From: an uncultured Bacteroidales bacterium
GTDB taxonomy: Bacteria; Bacteroidota; Bacteroidia; Bacteroidales; UBA932
Reading direction: 5' to 3'
DNA length: 64,000 bases
Assembly (NCBI GenBank): GCA_934695325.1
Contig: CAKUVD010000003.1
Location: 137,389-201,388 of the forward strand
The notes beneath the pieces were generated by a model. The model was not told the origin of the DNA. It worked only from the letters and a program-made list of their open reading frames with translations, and did not search any database. Positions 61,700-64,000 of this stretch are shown piece after piece; the stretch's first letter is position 1, and the number at the start of each line of letters is the position of its first letter. A program made the translations under genes and the position numbers.

Positions 61700-63988
61700 T
61701 CATATCTCGAATGACGAAGTACACCGTATGTCCGTGCAAGACGGCCCCACAAGAACCGTGTAGCATCCTTTCTCGGTTTCCCACGCAGCTGACGAGGTAT
61801 CGTATGAGGCAAGGTCGGTGAGACTGAACTCAAGAACAACATCCTCCGAAGCACCCGGGGCGAGCAGCCCTGTCTTCGCAAATGCACGCAGTTCCTTCAC
61901 AGGTTTGTCCATAGTCTTTCCGGGTGCGGCTACATAAAGTTCGACGACTTCCTTGCCCGCACGGAACCCAACATTGCTTACCTTGAGCATAAGGCTTATC
62001 TTGTCGTCCTTGCGAACAAGAGCAGGCTCTCCGTAGCTGAAACTTGTATATGAAAGTCCGTAGCCGAAAGGATACGAGACATCTATTCCTGCCTTGTCGA
62101 ACCAGCGGTAGCCGACATAGACACCTTCGGCATAGTCGCACCAATCATAGTCCTTCACATTTCCCGGAGCTTTCTCCTTGCCGAGAAATGCGTCAAAGTT
62201 GAAGCTGTAGTCCTCGGCCCTCGGGAAGTTCTCGCTCGATTTATGGTCGCGCCACGAGACAGGCCAGGTCATCGGAAGTCGCCCCGAAGGGTTCTCCTTT
62301 CCAGTGAGGACATCGGCCACGGAGTTGCCGCCTTCCTGCCCGGCCTGCCAGCTCAGGAGCACGGCGTCCGGAATGTCCTTCCAGGAGGCGGTCTCGATGA
62401 CTCCTCCGACGTTCAGGACCACGACGGTCTTCTTGCCCTCGGCACGGAATGCACGAGTCACTTCCGTTATAAGCCGACGCTCGTTCACAGAAAGATTGAA
62501 ATCAGCGTCAGTGCGATCTAAAAACTCGCCTGAACGTCGTCCCAAGGTGATGACAGCGACATCATTAGTCCTTGCATATTCTGCAATTTCCTTTGCTGCA
62601 GGCACATAGTCAGCGGGGAGCGGAAGCGGGAGTTCTGCCATAAACGGATTTTCTTCCTTTCCAGCCTTGGCAGCCTCCTCATCGTCCCAGGCTATTGAAG
62701 CCTCATATTTCCCGCGAAGACCGGCATCAACTGTAAGCCCGGCATTTGAAAGTCCATCAAGAAGTGAAACCGTATAGGCTCTGTTCACGTTGCCGGAGCC
62801 AGAGCCGCCAGCAATGAATCTGTAGGACGTGTTGCCGAAAAGGGCGACTTTCCTCTCCTGGGCGGAAAGCGGAAGGGCTTCATTTTGGTTTTCAAGAAGA
62901 ACCATTCCCTCAACCGCACTCTGACGAGTCACGGCTGCATTAGCCGTAAGGTCCGGATTGTTGCCATAGCGGTATTTCTTGAAAGTCGGAGTCCGAACTA
63001 TGAGCGAGAGTATGTGCGCGACGTTCCTGTCGAGGCACTTTTCGTCAAGGCTGCCGTCCCTCACGCCTGAGACAATCTCCTCGTACTGCGAGACCCTTCC
63101 GGGCTGGAGCATATCGTTGCCCGCCCTCATCTGGGCCTTCGTGTCCTTGCCTCCGAACCAGTCAGTCACGACGGCGCCCCCGAATCCCCAGTCGTCGCGG
63201 AGTATGTCCTGCAGCAGGTGCGGGTCTTCGGAAGTGTACAGGCCGTTTATCTTATTATAAGAGGTCATCACCGTCCACGGATCGGCTTCATTCACAGTAA
63301 TCTCATATCCCTTGAGATAAATCTCCCTCAGGGTTCTTTCATCGACACGAATATCGACTCCTGTGCGGTTGGTCTCGTGATTGTTGGCCGCAAAGTGCTT
63401 GAGCGACGTACCGACACCGTTTGACTGGACGCCGCGCACATAGGCAGCCGCTATTTTGCCCGAAAGAAGCGGGTCTTCGGAATAGTACTCGAAGTTCCGT
63501 CCGTTGAGCGGATTCCGGTGGATGTTGAGAGCCGGAGCGAGCAAGACATCGACGCCATACTCGTGCGCCTCATTTCCGATTGCCTCACCGACCTGCTCGA
63601 CAAGCTCCTGATTCCAAGTAGACGCAAGAAGCGACGCTATCGGAAAATGTGTGCAGTAATATGTCCTGTCCTCGCCTTCTCGTGTCGGAGCGATGCGGAG
63701 TCCGGCAGGGCCGTCTGCGAATACAATGGACGGAATACCCAGACGGGGAATTGCGTGCGTAGCACCGGCTGCGCCTGCCACCTTCTGCGCAGACGCACCT
63801 ATGACGGCAGTATGTATGTCCGTTCCCTTGTCCATCTCAATGCCAGTCACCAGAAGAGCCTTCTCCTCCAGCGTCATCGCCTTGACGACCTTGTCTATAT
63901 TATGCTCTGACAATTGCGGCTCGCCGCCGCAGGCCGGGAGGACAGCAGCGGCAAGAGCAAGAGCGCACATATTTCCACGCACTTTCAT
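61700..63988 (-). CDS. Glycoside hydrolase family 3 beta-glycosidase at the head of the PUL
   Basis: A 762-residue GH3 lipoprotein with cysteine at residue 20 (LPAC). It has the barrel motifs IVFADGPAGLRI, APALNIHRNPLNGRNFEY, KHFAANNHETNR and the nucleophile D276 in VVTDWFGG. The alpha/beta sandwich is followed by a FnIII-like C-terminal domain (GKEVVELYVAAPGKTMDKPV). It should release terminal beta-linked sugars from the imported oligosaccharide. Only 137 bp separate it from susC and both run leftward, so it belongs to the locus although it may have its own transcript. The start is 12 bases from the window edge, so upstream partners cannot be seen. Confidence 0.93.
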   Translation of the reverse strand: MKVRGNMCALALAAAVLPACGGEPQLSEHNIDKVVKAMTLEEKALLVTGIEMDKGTDIHTAVIGASAQKVAGAAGATHAIPRLGIPSIVFADGPAGLRIAPTREGEDRTYYCTHFPIASLLASTWNQELVEQVGEAIGNEAHEYGVDVLLAPALNIHRNPLNGRNFEYYSEDPLLSGKIAAAYVRGVQSNGVGTSLKHFAANNHETNRTGVDIRVDERTLREIYLKGYEITVNEADPWTVMTSYNKINGLYTSEDPHLLQDILRDDWGFGGAVVTDWFGGKDTKAQMRAGNDMLQPGRVSQYEEIVSGVRDGSLDEKCLDRNVAHILSLIVRTPTFKKYRYGNNPDLTANAAVTRQSAVEGMVLLENQNEALPLSAQERKVALFGNTSYRFIAGGSGSGNVNRAYTVSLLDGLSNAGLTVDAGLRGKYEASIAWDDEEAAKAGKEENPFMAELPLPLPADYVPAAKEIAEYARTNDVAVITLGRRSGEFLDRTDADFNLSVNERRLITEVTRAFRAEGKKTVVVLNVGGVIETASWKDIPDAVLLSWQAGQEGGNSVADVLTGKENPSGRLPMTWPVSWRDHKSSENFPRAEDYSFNFDAFLGKEKAPGNVKDYDWCDYAEGVYVGYRWFDKAGIDVSYPFGYGLSYTSFSYGEPALVRKDDKISLMLKVSNVGFRAGKEVVELYVAAPGKTMDKPVKELRAFAKTGLLAPGASEDVVLEFSLTDLASYDTSSAAWETEKGCYTVLVGPSCTDIRCTSSFEI

Positions 63989-64000
63989 AATTCAATGACT

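Overview
The window looks like chromosomal DNA of a member of the order Bacteroidales (phylum Bacteroidota) of roughly mid GC content. The evidence is a SusC/SusD polysaccharide-utilisation locus, many lipoprotein signals with acidic residues after the cysteine, a fimbrillin-like protein, weak Shine-Dalgarno sequences, and promoters of the Bacteroidota type (TTTG, about 19-20 bases, TAnnTTTG). Genus and species cannot be fixed from sequence reading alone; a gut or rumen lineage is likely. No rRNA, tRNA, CRISPR array, phage or insertion sequence was recognised.

Positions 1-29,600 are mostly housekeeping. They hold a partial ferritin, greA, a low-molecular-weight tyrosine phosphatase, an unannotated small-RNA-like unit (about 1,393-1,540, minus strand), a CobW/G3E GTPase with a histidine-rich loop, an OmpP1/FadL porin, a MATE exporter and a small membrane protein. 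A secA-bactofilin-secreted protein unit, an aminotransferase, and a Wza-Wzc-CpsB exopolysaccharide control cassette follow. Next come rnhA, pdxA, recG, an S9 peptidase, a decayed gene, an orphan Vsr endonuclease, an M3 oligopeptidase and two large secreted proteins of unknown function.

Positions 29,600-41,770 hold a GH3 beta-glycosidase and an L-rhamnose catabolic operon (rhaB-rhaA-rhaT-rhaD, minus strand) with an AraC-type regulator. Two nearly identical AAA-ATPase/PD-(D/E)XK genes in direct orientation bracket the rhamnose operon. They share a 260-bp block with no difference, and a fragment of a third copy lies beyond the regulator.

Positions 41,770-64,000 are a polysaccharide-utilisation locus on the minus strand. 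It has a GH3 enzyme, then susC, susD, a secreted metallo-beta-lactamase-fold protein, two SusE-like/discoidin-like lipoproteins, a 46-residue small protein, a 1,174-residue fimbrillin/beta-helix lipoprotein, a WbsX/GH99-like enzyme, a second metallo-beta-lactamase-fold protein, two Gfo/Idh/MocA oxidoreductases and a DUF1080 (3-keto-disaccharide hydrolase) lipoprotein. It ends in a strong hairpin at 41,699-41,731. The tail of this operon suggests an oxidative, 3-keto type of glycoside cleavage attached to a SusCD importer. That is the most interesting candidate system here, together with the small RNA unit and the bracketed rhamnose operon.
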